Shown here in pieces: positions 8,783-19,618 of a stretch of DNA of 64,000 bases. The stretch lies in contig CAWHTU010000027.1 of the NCBI GenBank assembly GCA_963832305.1, positions 1-64,000 of the forward strand. Reading direction: 5' to 3'. The notes under the pieces were generated by a model that saw only the letters and a program-made list of their open reading frames with translations, ran no database searches and had not been told where the DNA came from. The stretch is from Roseiarcus sp963832305. Lineage in GTDB: Bacteria > Pseudomonadota > Alphaproteobacteria > Rhizobiales > Beijerinckiaceae. Position 1 is the first letter of the stretch; every line of letters starts with the position of its first letter. The translations under genes and the position numbers were made by a program.

Positions 8783-10141
8783 TCAGGTATAATTGCCAAG
8801 GTCGCAGCCGAAGGCGTCGGGTTTTTGCATCAAGGGCTCGCCCGGCACCACTTCGAGCACTTCCCAGAAGTCTTCGCTGTCCTTCATGTCTTTCGGCGCC
8901 TTGCCGCGGACGATGACGACCGGGCGGATCAACTGATGGTCCTGGGGGCGGAAGCGGACGTCGCCCACCATCGATGGAAACGTCTCGCCTTTCTCGTACT
9001 GCTTGATGACGTCCGGCGGGTAGAAAGTGCCCGCCTCGGAGACCATGCGCGCCCAGATCGCGAACTGCATATAGCTGTTCTCGGCGCCCCATTCAGGCCG
9101 GTAGTTGTACTTCTTCCGGAATTCGTCGACGAACATCTTGGCCAGCGGGTACTTGTCCTCGAGCGTCCACCAGAAGTCGGTGGCGGCGAAAACGCCCTCG
9201 GTGAGCTCCGGACCGACTTCCTTGGCGAGGAAGGGAATCTGATAGGGGATCACCATGTTCATCTTCGGCGTCAGGCCGAACTGCTTGGCCTGCTGCACCG
9301 ACAGCACGGCGTCCCGACCCCAATTCACGTTGATGATGAACTCGGCGCCGGAATTGGCGATGTTGGTGAGATACTGGCTGAAATCCTGGGTGCCAAGCGG
9401 CGACACCTGGTCCGTCACCTGGGTCCAGCCGCCTTGCGAGGTCAGGTAGTCGTTCACCGATTTCGTCACCGTGTGGCCGTAGGTGTAGTCCGGCGTCATG
9501 TACGCCGCCTTCCTGCCCTTGCCGAAATTCTTCACCAGCACCGGGCCGATCGCGTTGGCTGCGGTCTCGCCATAGAAGCACTGGCGGAACGAATAGCGCA
9601 CGCAATCCTTGCCGGTCGTGTCGTTCGAGCCCGAGATGGCGACCAGGTAGAGGATCTTTTCGCGCTGGGCGAACTTGTTGAGCGCCACGGCGACCGCCGA
9701 CGAGGTCGATCCGGTCATGGCGACGATCTTGTTGTCGTTGATGAAGACCTGCTGTTCCTGCACGGCGTTGTTCGGCTTGGCGGCGGAGTCGGCGACGACG
9801 AGATTCACTTGCTTGCCGAGTACGCCCTTGGTCACCTTGGGCGCGATCTTCTTGATCAGGTCATGGCCCTCATTGAGGTGCTCGACGGCAAGCTGCATGC
9901 CTTTGAGCTCATCCTCGCCCTGCACGGCGTAGGCGCCGGTGCGAGGAACGGTGGCGCCGATCGTGACCGAGTCGCCCTTCGATCCGTCCGGCCAGGTGCC
10001 GAGCGCCGGCTGGTCTTCGGCGAACGCGGGCAGGATCAGTCCGGACGGCAGCAACGCGCCCCCGGCGAGCCCCGCGCCGGCCCTGAGCAGGGTCCTCCGC
10101 GACAGCGGCCCAAGGTTATTTCTATCGAAATCGCCGGCCAT
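8783..10141 (-). CDS. HAAT-family periplasmic substrate-binding protein, intact
   Basis: A 452-residue periplasmic binding protein of the branched-chain amino acid/amide/urea type (Peripla_BP_6 fold). The N-terminus carries a twin-arginine export signal (LSRRTLLRAGAGLAGGALL, ending in AFAED), so it is probably exported folded. I chose the ATG at 10141 over the upstream 10222 because GGGAGG lies 8 bases before it and the Tat signal then sits at the right distance. The ligand-binding region begins near VTIGATVPRTGAYAVQG. It heads the duplicated operon. The substrate is unknown. Confidence 0.9.
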   Translation of the reverse strand: MAGDFDRNNLGPLSRRTLLRAGAGLAGGALLPSGLILPAFAEDQPALGTWPDGSKGDSVTIGATVPRTGAYAVQGEDELKGMQLAVEHLNEGHDLIKKIAPKVTKGVLGKQVNLVVADSAAKPNNAVQEQQVFINDNKIVAMTGSTSSAVAVALNKFAQREKILYLVAISGSNDTTGKDCVRYSFRQCFYGETAANAIGPVLVKNFGKGRKAAYMTPDYTYGHTVTKSVNDYLTSQGGWTQVTDQVSPLGTQDFSQYLTNIANSGAEFIINVNWGRDAVLSVQQAKQFGLTPKMNMVIPYQIPFLAKEVGPELTEGVFAATDFWWTLEDKYPLAKMFVDEFRKKYNYRPEWGAENSYMQFAIWARMVSEAGTFYPPDVIKQYEKGETFPSMVGDVRFRPQDHQLIRPVVIVRGKAPKDMKDSEDFWEVLEVVPGEPLMQKPDAFGCDLGNYT

Positions 10142-10358
10142 GAGAATTCCTCCCGAATCGTCTGATGAGCGCCGTCCGGGCGCCAGCTCATGGCTGGACG
10201 CGCGGGTGCGACGATATGTCACAAGATGCGCAAATTCTCCGGTTCCGACAAGGCCGTTGGCTTGCGACTTTCGTCCTATGCCGGGCCCGGGCCGTGGCCG
10301 CTTTGGCCGGCGCCGCGCGCGCGCCGGACGCCCATGCCCACGAGGGTCATCGGCCCCG

Positions 10359-11516
10359 CTATTGGCCCATCCCCGGCAGCGTTCCCATGCCCTTGCAGAG
10401 AATCGTCAGCATGACCTCCTCGGCGCCGCCGGCGATCGAAGCGATGCGGCCATCGCGGAAGGCGCGGCTGACGGGCGTCTCGTTCATGTATCCCATGCCG
10501 CCCCAATATTGCAGGCAGGCGCTCGGCACTTCGCGCCCCAATTGTCCGGCCTTCAATTTCGCCATTGTCGCCAGCTGCGTCACGTCCGCGCCCGCGATCA
10601 TCGCTTCGGCGGCGCGATAGACGAGCGAGCGCAGGAGCTCGATCTCGGTCTGCAATTCGGCCAGTTTGAAGTGCACCGTCTGATTGTCGAGGATGCTGCG
10701 CCCGAAGGCCTTGCGCTGCCGGGCATAGGCGATCGTCTCCGCGATCGTGTGCTCGTGCGCTTTGAGGCAGGCGGCCGCCGCCCACAGCCGCTCTTCCTGG
10801 AACTGGGTCATCTGGTAGACGAAGCCCTTACCCTCCTCGCCGATACGGTTGCGCTTCGGCACCCGCACGCCCTCGAAGAAAATCTGCGCGGTGTCGGACG
10901 CGCGCAGGCCGAGCTTGTCGAGCTTGCGCGCGACGGTGACGCCCTTGGCTTTCATCGGCACGCAGATCAGCGACTTGTTGCGATGCTTGGGGCCGTCGCC
11001 GGTATTGGCGAGCAGGCACATCCAGTCGGCCTGAGCGCCGTTGGTGATCCACATCTTGCCGCCATCGATGACGTAGTCGTCTCCGTCGGAGCGCGCGTTT
11101 GTTTTGATCTCGGCGACGTCGGAGCCCGCTCCCGGCTCGGAGACGCCGACGCAGGCGACCGCTTCGCCCGAGATCGCCGGCGCCAGGAACTCGTGTCGCA
11201 GCGCGTCCGAGCCATATCTCGCGAGCGCCGGCGTCGCCATGTCGGTCTGCACCCCGATCGCCGCCGGCACGGAGCCGCTGCGGACGGCGCCCACTTCCTC
11301 GGCCATCATCAGGGCGTAGGAATAGTCGAGCCCGGCGCCGCCGAATTCGACCGGCTTGTTCAAGCCGAGAAAGCCGAGACGCCCGAGCTTCCCGAACACC
11401 TCGTGAGCCGGAAATTCGCCCGCCGCCTCCCATTCGTCGACATGAGGGTTGATCTCGGCGGCGATGAATTTCTGCAAGCTTCGACGCGGCTCGTCGTGCT
11501 CGGCCGTGAACAACAT
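10359..11516 (-). CDS. acyl-CoA dehydrogenase family protein
   Basis: An FAD-dependent acyl-CoA dehydrogenase of 385 residues, the usual size. It has the N-terminal helical domain, the middle beta domain (VGVSEPGAGSDVAEIKT near residue 125 and KMWITNGAQADW near 150) and the C-terminal helical domain (LPAILG-type end with QYWGGMGYMNE and AGGAEEVMLTILCKGMG). I chose the ATG at 11516, preceded by GGGGAG, over a longer frame whose extra N-terminus runs through a palindromic repeat. It stands alone on the minus strand; the substrate chain length is not evident. Confidence 0.88.
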   Translation of the reverse strand: MLFTAEHDEPRRSLQKFIAAEINPHVDEWEAAGEFPAHEVFGKLGRLGFLGLNKPVEFGGAGLDYSYALMMAEEVGAVRSGSVPAAIGVQTDMATPALARYGSDALRHEFLAPAISGEAVACVGVSEPGAGSDVAEIKTNARSDGDDYVIDGGKMWITNGAQADWMCLLANTGDGPKHRNKSLICVPMKAKGVTVARKLDKLGLRASDTAQIFFEGVRVPKRNRIGEEGKGFVYQMTQFQEERLWAAAACLKAHEHTIAETIAYARQRKAFGRSILDNQTVHFKLAELQTEIELLRSLVYRAAEAMIAGADVTQLATMAKLKAGQLGREVPSACLQYWGGMGYMNETPVSRAFRDGRIASIAGGAEEVMLTILCKGMGTLPGMGQ

Positions 11517-11550
11517 GAAAATGCGCTCCCCTTCCGTCCCAGTGGTCCTC

Positions 11551-11598
11551 GTCATTGCGAGCGGAGCGCGGGTCAAGCCCGCCGGTCCTCGCAACGAC
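11551..11598. repeat. short palindromic (REP-like) element
   Basis: The ends gtcattgcgag and ctcgcaacgac are near-perfect inverted repeats 26 bases apart. This pattern is a common interspersed repeat of proteobacteria. It lies just upstream of the acyl-CoA dehydrogenase start and within its likely leader. Confidence 0.55.
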
Positions 11599-11801
11599 AG
11601 CTCTATCCTGACTAGCCTATCACCGAACGCCTGTCCGTCGCGCATCGGATCGGCGCGGTCGCGCTCCCGCCGGAGCTTACGCGGGCTCAGTTTGAAATTG
11701 TTCTAATTACCAAATGCTCCCAAAGGCTTGCGGCCGCATCGGCGCTTGTCTACCTCTCGCTCGAACGAAAGAGCGCGGGACCGTCGAGAGGATGATCAGC
11801 C

Positions 11802-12116
11802 ATGCAGCTTGCCGCCCCGACCGAAGACGAGGCGATCGTCGCGCTCGAGCAGTTGAAGAGGACGGTCAGGATCGCCTTTTGCGGCGTCATGCAATCGACG
11901 CGGCTCCCGCCGATGGCGGCGTTGAGTCTCGCGGCGATGGCGGTCGGCTCGCTCTATGGCGAGGTCGCCGCCGCGCATCGGGGCGATAAGCGCTGCTCCT
12001 GCGGCTGGGAGCCGCGCAGGCTTGCGGACGTGGAGGCGCTGCAAACCTCGCTCGCGCTCTCGGCCGACGGACCCCGCGCCGACATCCACGCACTCGAGGT
12101 CGCCGGCAGCGCGTGA
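11802..12116 (+). CDS. small hypothetical protein
   Basis: The product has 104 residues starting MQLAAPTEDEAIVALEQLKR. A GAGAGG motif lies 11 bases before the ATG. It contains a hydrophobic stretch near residues 37-55 and a CSCGW motif near 70. I do not recognise a family; coding character and a clear ribosome binding site are the only support. Confidence 0.5.
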   Translation: MQLAAPTEDEAIVALEQLKRTVRIAFCGVMQSTRLPPMAALSLAAMAVGSLYGEVAAAHRGDKRCSCGWEPRRLADVEALQTSLALSADGPRADIHALEVAGSA

Positions 12117-12247
12117 GGAGGCGCGCTGATCAACCTTGCCGACGCTCCGCTCGCTCTGAGACCCTGTTTCCAAATCGGATCATGCTTTAGGCTCGCAATT
12201 CGCGACCTTGACCCCACGCGCCGCAGGAAGATGAGGAAACCTCGCCA

Positions 12248-12399
12248 ATGTCCAAGAGCCTTCGGCTCTTTGCCGCCTGCGCCGTTCTGGGCTCGCCGGC
12301 CTCGCCGCCTGCACGCCGCCGCCGCCCCCTGCCCCCGTGATCACCGCCCCGCCGCCGAAGCCGCTCGACGCCAAGACGCAACTCGAGAACCATATGTGA
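12248..12399 (+). pseudogene. small lipoprotein with one-base frameshift
   Basis: After GAGGAAACCTCGCC comes ATG and a signal-like start MSKSLRLFAACAVLG. In the next frame the sequence continues LAGLAACTPPPPPAPV and then KPLDAKTQLENHM before a TGA at 12397-12399. Restoring a single G in the GGG run at 12289-12291 joins the two into a textbook lipoprotein signal with lipobox LAAC and a Pro-rich tether. As written, the frame ends early at about residue 30. This may be a homopolymer sequencing error or a real mutation. The restored product would have about 50 residues. Confidence 0.65.
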
Positions 12400-12451
12400 G
12401 AGGGCTCAGGCGCGGCGGAAAGCTGCTCATGCGGCCCGCTCGCGCGTCGCC

Positions 12452-13367
12452 ATGACGCGCTTCGCCGATCTCTTCCTCACCGCGCTCGCGGCGGTCATCT
12501 GGGGAACGGTCTATCTCACGACCACGCGGTGGCTCCCGCAAGGCTACCCTCTCACCATCTCGCTGATCCGCGCTCTCCCGGCGGGGCTTCTCCTTCTCGC
12601 CTTCGTGCGCGAACTGCCAAGGGGCGTCTGGCTCTTTCGCGTTCTCGTTCTCGGGGGACTGAACTTCTCGCTCTTCTGGTGGCTGCTCTTCATTTCCGCC
12701 TATCGATTGCCGGGCGGCGTGGCGGCCACGGTCAACGCTCTTCAGCCGGTTTTCGTCGTCGCGCTTTCCTGGGCGTTGCTCGGCGCAGCCGCTGCGCTGG
12801 GCCGCGGTCGGCGCCGCATTGGGCGGCGTCGTCGGGGTCGCGCTCCTGGTCGTCCAGCCCGGGGCCGCGCTCGACGGGCTCGGCGTCATCGCTGGCCTCG
12901 GCGCCGCCGCCGCGATGGCGCTCGGCACCGTGCTCGCAAAGCGTTGGCAGCCGCCCGTTTCGGCGCTGACCTTCACCGCCTGGCAGCTTGTCGCGGGCGG
13001 CCTCATGCTCGCGCCATTCGCGTTGACGCTGGAGCCGCCCTTGCCCTCGCCGACGCTTCCCAACCTTGCCGGATATGTCTGGCTCGGGCTGTTCGGCGCG
13101 GCGGTCAGCTACTTCCTCTGGTTCCGGGGGCTCGCGCGGCTAGGCCCGCAAGCGGTCTCGCCCCTCGTTCTCTTGAGCCCGTTGACCGCGATCCTGCTTG
13201 GCTGGCTCGCCGCCGGCGAGACCTTCACGCCCCTCCAGCTCTTCGGCGTCGCGCTGGTCATGGGCAGCGTCTGGCTGAGCCAGCTCTTCGCCGCCCCGAA
13301 CCCCGGCGCGCAGAGAGGCGCCGACGGCGAAGACGCGGCCCAAAAACGACATGCGGGCGCCGGTTAG
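12452..13367 (+). pseudogene. EamA/DMT-family permease, frameshifted
   Basis: A ten-helix drug/metabolite exporter of the EamA family in two frames. The first half (12452 to about 12790) reads MTRFADLFLTALAAVIWGT and so on through VFVVALSWALLG. The second half continues in another frame from about 12795 (PLRWAAVGAALGGVVGV) to VSPLVLLSPLTAILLGW and the stop at 13367. The joint lies in a GC-only tract near 12785-12795. Together they give about 304 residues, the normal family length, so the frame was lost recently or is a sequence error. Its 3' end overlaps the convergent small gene by 4 bases. Confidence 0.82.
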
Positions 13368-13582
13368 TGAATCAGGTAGGACAAGAGCGACGAGCGCTTC
13401 GTTGTCTTGCGCTCGATCGCGGCGGCGACTCCGATCCAGCCCTTCGCCATTTCGTCGCTGCTTGCTTCTTCCGCCCTCCGCCGCGCCGCCCAATAAGCCT
13501 GAGCGCCAAGGGCGATCATGAGCGCTTTGGCCTCATGGTCGATTTCGAGGCGCAACGCCTTCTGGTGTTGGTGATGCGACAT
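13364..13582 (-). CDS. small hypothetical protein
   Basis: The product has 72 residues starting MSHHQHQKALRLEIDHEAK, with a His-rich start and a long amphipathic helix. A GGAG motif lies just before the ATG at 13582. It lies 47 bases downstream of guaB in the same direction and could be co-transcribed. It converges on the EamA gene with a 4-base overlap. Family unknown. Confidence 0.55.
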   Translation of the reverse strand: MSHHQHQKALRLEIDHEAKALMIALGAQAYWAARRRAEEASSDEMAKGWIGVAAAIERKTTKRSSLLSYLIH

Positions 13583-13629
13583 GGCTCCGATCTCCCAATT
13601 GGCCACCTTGGCGCCATGGTCGCCCCGCC

Positions 13630-15123
<1,494 letters not shown>

Positions 15124-15259
15124 CGCCACGCATCCTTCGCCGGATTTCCAAAGGCGCAAGGAATCGAGCGCCGGTCCGCCGCATGGCGCGGCTGCCTAAC
15201 ATGGGCCGCGAGAACTTCATAGCGAGCGAGACGTCGATCCGCTTCGTCCCGTGCCGAGT

Positions 15260-17611
15260 TCAGCTCGCCTGGCCCGGCGGCGATCCGCCGCTGGAGATAC
15301 GATCCCCCGGGAGGACGAGCCGCTCGGTCGTCGCCGCGGACATGATGCTTTCGCGTTTTCGGAGGCCAGCCGCGTCAAGCAGCATTTGAGCGGCCCACCG
15401 GTAGACGTTGCGCTGCCGAACGAGGTCCCGCATCACACGCAATCGCTCGCGTTGCACGCTTGCCGGCATCCGCAGCGCCGTGTCGATGGCCTCGGCCATG
15501 CCGTGGGCGTCATAGGGATTGACCATCAGCGCCTCGGACAGTTCCCGTGAGGCGCCCGCGAAGCTGGACAGCACTAGAACCCCCTGCTCATCATCACGGG
15601 CTGCCACAAACTCCTTGGCGACGAGGTTCATGCCGTCGTGCAAGCTGGAGACGACGCACATGTCTGCCGCCCGGAAAAGCTCGAAGACCTCATGCGGCTC
15701 GTGGTGACGAATCAACAGCACGATTGGCTTGTAGTTGCCTTCCCCGTGGCGCTCGTTGATCGCCTCCGCCTCACGAACGGCCTCAGCCTGCAGGGCCTCA
15801 TAGGCCGGAAGTTTGCTACGGGTCGGCGCCGCCGCCTGAATGAAGACGAATTTCCCGCGCCATTGCCGGTAACGCTCCAGCAGGACGTCGACGGAACGCA
15901 TGCGGTCCACAATACCCTTGGTATAGTCGAAGCGCTCGATCCCGACCGCAATGCGCGCGTCGGCAGGCAGATGGAAGCGCGCCTTCACTGCTTCGCGGCA
16001 TTGCTCTGCGGGGGCTTGCTGAGCCATCGCCGCCGGCGGCCACTCGATCGAAATTGGATAGGGTCGCACGAGCGTCTCGTGGCCTCGGAGCGTCACTGAA
16101 CTTCGCTCGCGATCGATGCGGCTCTCCACGAAGCGATCCACCGCTTCCAGGAAATTGTTGCAATGAAACTGGGTGTGAAAACCGAGGATCGAACTTCCAA
16201 GCAGCCCGTCGATGATCTGCTCGCGCCAAGGACAGATGCTGAAGGTTTCCGGGTTTGGCCAAGGGATATGCCAGAAGGCGATGATCGTCGCCCGAGGCAG
16301 CCGGTCGCGTAGCATGCGCGGCAGCATCGCGAATTGATAGTCTTGCACCAGAACAATCGGGTCATCGCGATCGGCCTCTTCAACGACAACGTCTGCGAAG
16401 CGTTAATTCACCACGACGTAGTGAGCCCAGTCCTGCTCGCGAAATGTCGGTCGTACAAAGGCGATGTGGCAGAGCGGCCAAAGCCCTTCATTCGAGAGGC
16501 CGTAGTAGTACCCGTCCTGTTCCTGTTCGGTGAGCCAGACGCGCCGCAGGGCGTAGGCGGGATTTCCGGGAGGAACCGCGATACGGTCGCGCTTGTCGAC
16601 GGTGACGCGATCGGCCGAGCCTGAGCCATGCGCGATCCAGACGCCCCCGCACGCGCGCATGACGGGCTCCAGCGCCGCAACAAGACCGCTTGCCGGTATC
16701 TGGAGTTTGACGCCGCCATCGACGCGATTGTGGATATATGGCTCGCGATTGGAGACAACGATGACCTGCGCGCCTGGCAATTCCTCATCGAGGAGCTGGT
16801 GAAGCGTCTTGGGGGACCATTCGACGCGGATTCCGTCGGTATATCTTCGCTCGAGACGAAGCTCGGATAACATCGCCTCGATGTCGCGCCCGATCGGCAG
16901 CTCGGCGCGGCGCGGGCCAGCAGCCTCGCGACCGCGATTGGCGATCGCTTCGCGAAGCGAATTGGTCCAGCCTCTGAGCAACGCCAGTACGATCACGATC
17001 GCCAGCAGCACAAGTCCTCCGGCGACGCCGGTAAGGGCAAGAGCCATGTAGAACTCGGCCTCATGCGCCCGCCGCGCGATGTATGCGAGGTCATGCACCA
17101 CCACCAGAGAGCCTTGATTCTCCGTCCTGGACAGCGGAAGAATCGCGACGGCGATCGGACGCCCGTGTTCGCGAACGATGTTGAACGTGTCGACGTCGGA
17201 AAGCGGCGCTTTGGGGCAACGAACCTCGCTGGGAAACTCCTTGGTTGGGTAGAGTAACTGGCCGCTGCGATCGCAATAGGCGAGCGCCATCAACCGCTCG
17301 TCCTCGGCGAGTTGCTCGAAGAACGGCTGGAGATCGCTCTCCGACTTGGCGGCGAGACCGAGAGCGACGCGTTCCCGGATCGAGCGGAACACGAGGCGGG
17401 CCCTCAGCTCAACATCGCGCTGCGACCACTCGTCGACGATCACGGAGGCCATCTAAGTCATCGCAGCGATGATCACCCCGACGGCGACGAGCGCGAGCAG
17501 CGCATAACGGATCGAAGGAATACGGAGGAGCCTCGCAATCGAGGAAAAGAAGCGCCTCCACCACTGGACCGCCGCGACGGCGGGCGAGCTTCGCGCGAAG
17601 CCGCCGGTCAC
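15260..17611 (-). pseudogene. otsA: membrane sensor - trehalose-6-phosphate synthase fusion with two in-frame stops
   Basis: One frame stays open from a GTG at 17611 to 15260 apart from TAG at 17453-17455 and TAA at 16403-16405. It would encode an N-terminal helix (IRYALLALVAVGVIIAA), an extracytoplasmic region, a second helix (near 17000) and then a GT20 glucosyltransferase that makes trehalose-6-P from UDP-glucose and glucose-6-P. Family landmarks lie on both sides of the TAA: VVSNREPYIH, HIPWPNPETFSICPW, GIERFDYTKGI, SSLHDGMNLVAKE. The usual DYH motif reads DYQ. The TAA falls between VN and RFADVV, where the family normally has one residue. As written it yields only fragments (16403-17452 and 15260 to about 16348). 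Confidence 0.85.
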
Positions 17612-18119
17612 CCCACATTCTCCCGGTAGATCGTCGGCGCATCCAGGCCCGCGCGCGAATGCGCCCTTGGAAAGTCACGCAATTTCCCGGCCGAAGGGTC
17701 GAGGGCGCCGCAGGTCAGATCGACGCCGGTCGCCTGGCAGCGGGCCGGCGAATGGCGCCGCGCCGGATCACGGAAAATCGAACCCCGGCCACCGCTGAGC
17801 GACGGATCACGCGAAGGCAATCGCGCGACCCTCCAATCTCTCCGCCCGGCTGTTCGGGAGAGGCAGTATTGCGAGCCAAAAGCGCTTCATGACCTCGGCG
17901 AATTCATGTCTGCGCTGGCAGGTTGTCACCGACCGCCGACTTTGGCAACCAAGCCGGCCAATCGAGCGCCAACCGGGTCGGCCAGATCCGCCTCGGAACG
18001 ATCGCAATCAGAAGCGACTGCTAGCGTTCGCCATTGGGAATCGAAAGCGCGGCGGAAACGCCCGCCGCGCTCATCCTCTTTTGGCGCGCCCGGGGACGGG
18101 CGCGCCAACGTCTTCCGGG
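17612..18119. other. 508-base gap without a recognisable gene
   Basis: I find no convincing coding frame here. Its only clear structure is the strong hairpin at 18081-18108 just past the monooxygenase gene. Open frames present are short and of poor composition. Confidence 0.5.
18081..18108 (-). terminator. GC-rich hairpin after the monooxygenase gene, possible terminator
   Basis: Perfect 12-base arms (18081-18092 and 18097-18108) surround a 4-base loop, starting 12 bases past the stop of the minus-strand gene. There is no U tract on the transcribed side, so termination would need Rho or be weak; it may instead protect the message end. Confidence 0.45.
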
Positions 18120-18422
18120 TTAGTGAGGCAGCTTGTCGGCGAGCACTTCAACTCGCTGCATTTCCGGCGTCTTGGCGAATAGTTCAGGCGCCTTGGACGT
18201 GATCTGCTTCGCCAGTCTGCCCTGGAGATGAGCCTCGCGGCCGCGCTCGTTCGCGAACGCGTCGAATATGCCGAACATCCTCGGACCCATCCGAATCGCG
18301 AACCAGGCCGTCGTGTCCGGCTCGTCGCTGACTATGGTCCTTGCGCTCGAAAGGAAGTTCGCGACCTCCTGCTCTTTGCCGGGCTTGGCTTCAAGCTGAA
18401 CGTATAGCGCATGCTGAGTCAT
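18120..18422 (-). CDS. antibiotic biosynthesis monooxygenase (ABM)-domain protein
   Basis: A 100-residue dimeric ferredoxin-like alpha/beta barrel protein of the ABM family, recognised by its start (MTQHALYVQLEAKPGKEQEVANF) and the central WFAIRMGPRMFGIFDAF strand region. Members are often quinol or heme-type monooxygenases or stress proteins of unknown substrate. GGAGAG lies 9 bases before the ATG. It stands alone and is followed by a strong hairpin. Confidence 0.8.
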   Translation of the reverse strand: MTQHALYVQLEAKPGKEQEVANFLSSARTIVSDEPDTTAWFAIRMGPRMFGIFDAFANERGREAHLQGRLAKQITSKAPELFAKTPEMQRVEVLADKLPH

Positions 18423-19285
18423 TTTTCGCTCTCCTCATGGTTCGCCCCTTGTGAGATCAATAGAGGAGGACTTTGCTTATACGATGGCGTACCGACAGGT
18501 TTCTGGTAATCGCTATCGTTATGGCCCCGTTGATGGAAAATAACGCGCAAGGACACAACTGGTCCTATCGGCGCCAGCCTCAGGTCGATACGATGGCTTT
18601 AATATGGCGCTGCTATCACACGTCTTGATTGAGGCAAAACACACCTTCAAACGATGCAAATCACCGATCCGGTCATTCGTCGCGGACGTTTTCTCGCCCG
18701 CGCGGTAGCCCGGCTTGTCATTCCCGCGAAAGCGGGAATCTAGGATCGCCTTCGCCTTGTCCGGATGCCCGCTTTCCGCCGGCATGACACACAAAGCTCG
18801 GGCTGACAGCCCGCCTCTCCAGAACTCAGGCCAGCTAGGCTCCTTGAGCGCCCGAAACCTATTCGTGACTTCCCGAAAGCGACCCCACGCCAGCCGTGTC
18901 GGGGGCGCTAGGCTAAACCGCCCGGCCGAGCGAGGCCGTGCAAATCGGGCGCGCCCATCAACGAGCCAATCTCAAGAAACAACCTCATTTTGGCTGCGGC
19001 CGGGAGCGCTGCCCGAAGTCCCTCCCGGCGGCGGCGCCACGTTTGTAAGGATCGTCTTCGTCACGTCGTGTCTTAGGGCTTCTGGTCGCCCAGAACCGCG
19101 TCACGATCGGGGCCGTGCCGACACGGTAAGGTCGCGCAAGCAAGGGGCGCGGTCAGGAGCAAGAAACTCCAAGCGGGCCGTGCGTTGCTTCGTTCTTCTC
19201 TATCTGACTGCCGCCGGTCCCGGACCGTTGGCGGTCGATAGGAACGGCGCGTGGCTTCGGTCCGGTGACCTGGCGACGCTGGAGT
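18423..19285. other. gap of about 860 bases with no convincing gene
   Basis: Apart from a REP-like element at 18717-18787 I see nothing I can name. A plus-strand frame of 234 codons from 18715 exists, but its first residues are the translated repeat and the rest has shadow-like composition. Confidence 0.45.
18717..18787. repeat. REP-like interspersed repeat
   Basis: It begins gtcattcccgcgaaagcggg and ends gctttccgccggcatgac, a widespread short mobile repeat of proteobacteria that translates as SFPRKRESR in one frame. It contains an internal hairpin (ttcccgc-gaaa-gcgggaa). Confidence 0.65.
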
Positions 19286-19417
19286 TCAAAGCGCAAGCAA
19301 GAATACGATCGACCACGCAGCCGCAATCGCGACGAAAGCGATCAGAAGCGGGCGCTCGTTGCGATCATCGATCAGAAGTCCCGTGGACGAATTGTTGTAC
19401 ATCTGAATGCTCGACAT
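19286..19417 (-). CDS. small single-pass membrane protein
   Basis: A 43-residue product starting MSSIQMYNNSSTGLLIDDRN and ending with one hydrophobic helix (LLIAFVAIAAAWSIVFLLAL). GGGAGAAG sits just before the ATG. The hydrophilic N-terminus followed by a C-terminal helix suggests a tail-anchored protein. No family recognised. Confidence 0.55.
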   Translation of the reverse strand: MSSIQMYNNSSTGLLIDDRNERPLLIAFVAIAAAWSIVFLLAL

Positions 19418-19618
19418 GACGACTTCTCCCATGCCCACAAATAAAGCATGACCCATCGCCGGCCGCTGTGACGGCCGTCACACTCTGGGCGGAGTTCACC
19501 GCTGGCATCGCGGAGAATAAGGAGCCCACGAACCGCGGCTGCCGAACGGGATCCTGCGCGGGCCGGGGCGCGTCGAGCATCGCTTTGGCAGGTCTTTCGC
19601 TTGAGCGAAACCTCGCGA

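Larger units (their letters stand above)
5532..9495. repeat. tandem duplication of the liv operon, copy 2
   Basis: This is the second unit of the tandem repeat, offset 3,968 bases from copy 1. Its left boundary lies within livF (equivalent to 1564) and its right boundary within the binding-protein gene. The recombination joint therefore destroyed the 3' part of one livF and the 5' part of one binding-protein gene, while leaving one complete set of parts across the whole locus. Confidence 0.93.

Noticed and set aside
8825..10165. 446-codon plus-strand open frame opposite the binding-protein gene
   Set aside because: It is an antisense shadow of a well-supported gene in GC-rich DNA, with His/Arg/Asp-rich composition and no family.
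9939..11615. 558-codon plus-strand open frame opposite the acyl-CoA dehydrogenase
   Set aside because: Antisense shadow; the opposite strand holds all the conserved motifs.
16403..17455. Programmed stop-codon readthrough or recoding in the trehalose synthase gene
   Set aside because: TAG, TAA and TGA all end genes normally elsewhere in the window, and I see no conserved context around these stops; nonsense mutation or base error is simpler.
18715..19419. 234-codon plus-strand open frame
   Set aside because: It starts inside a REP-like repeat and has no protein-like domain; the better-supported small membrane gene lies on the opposite strand at its end.
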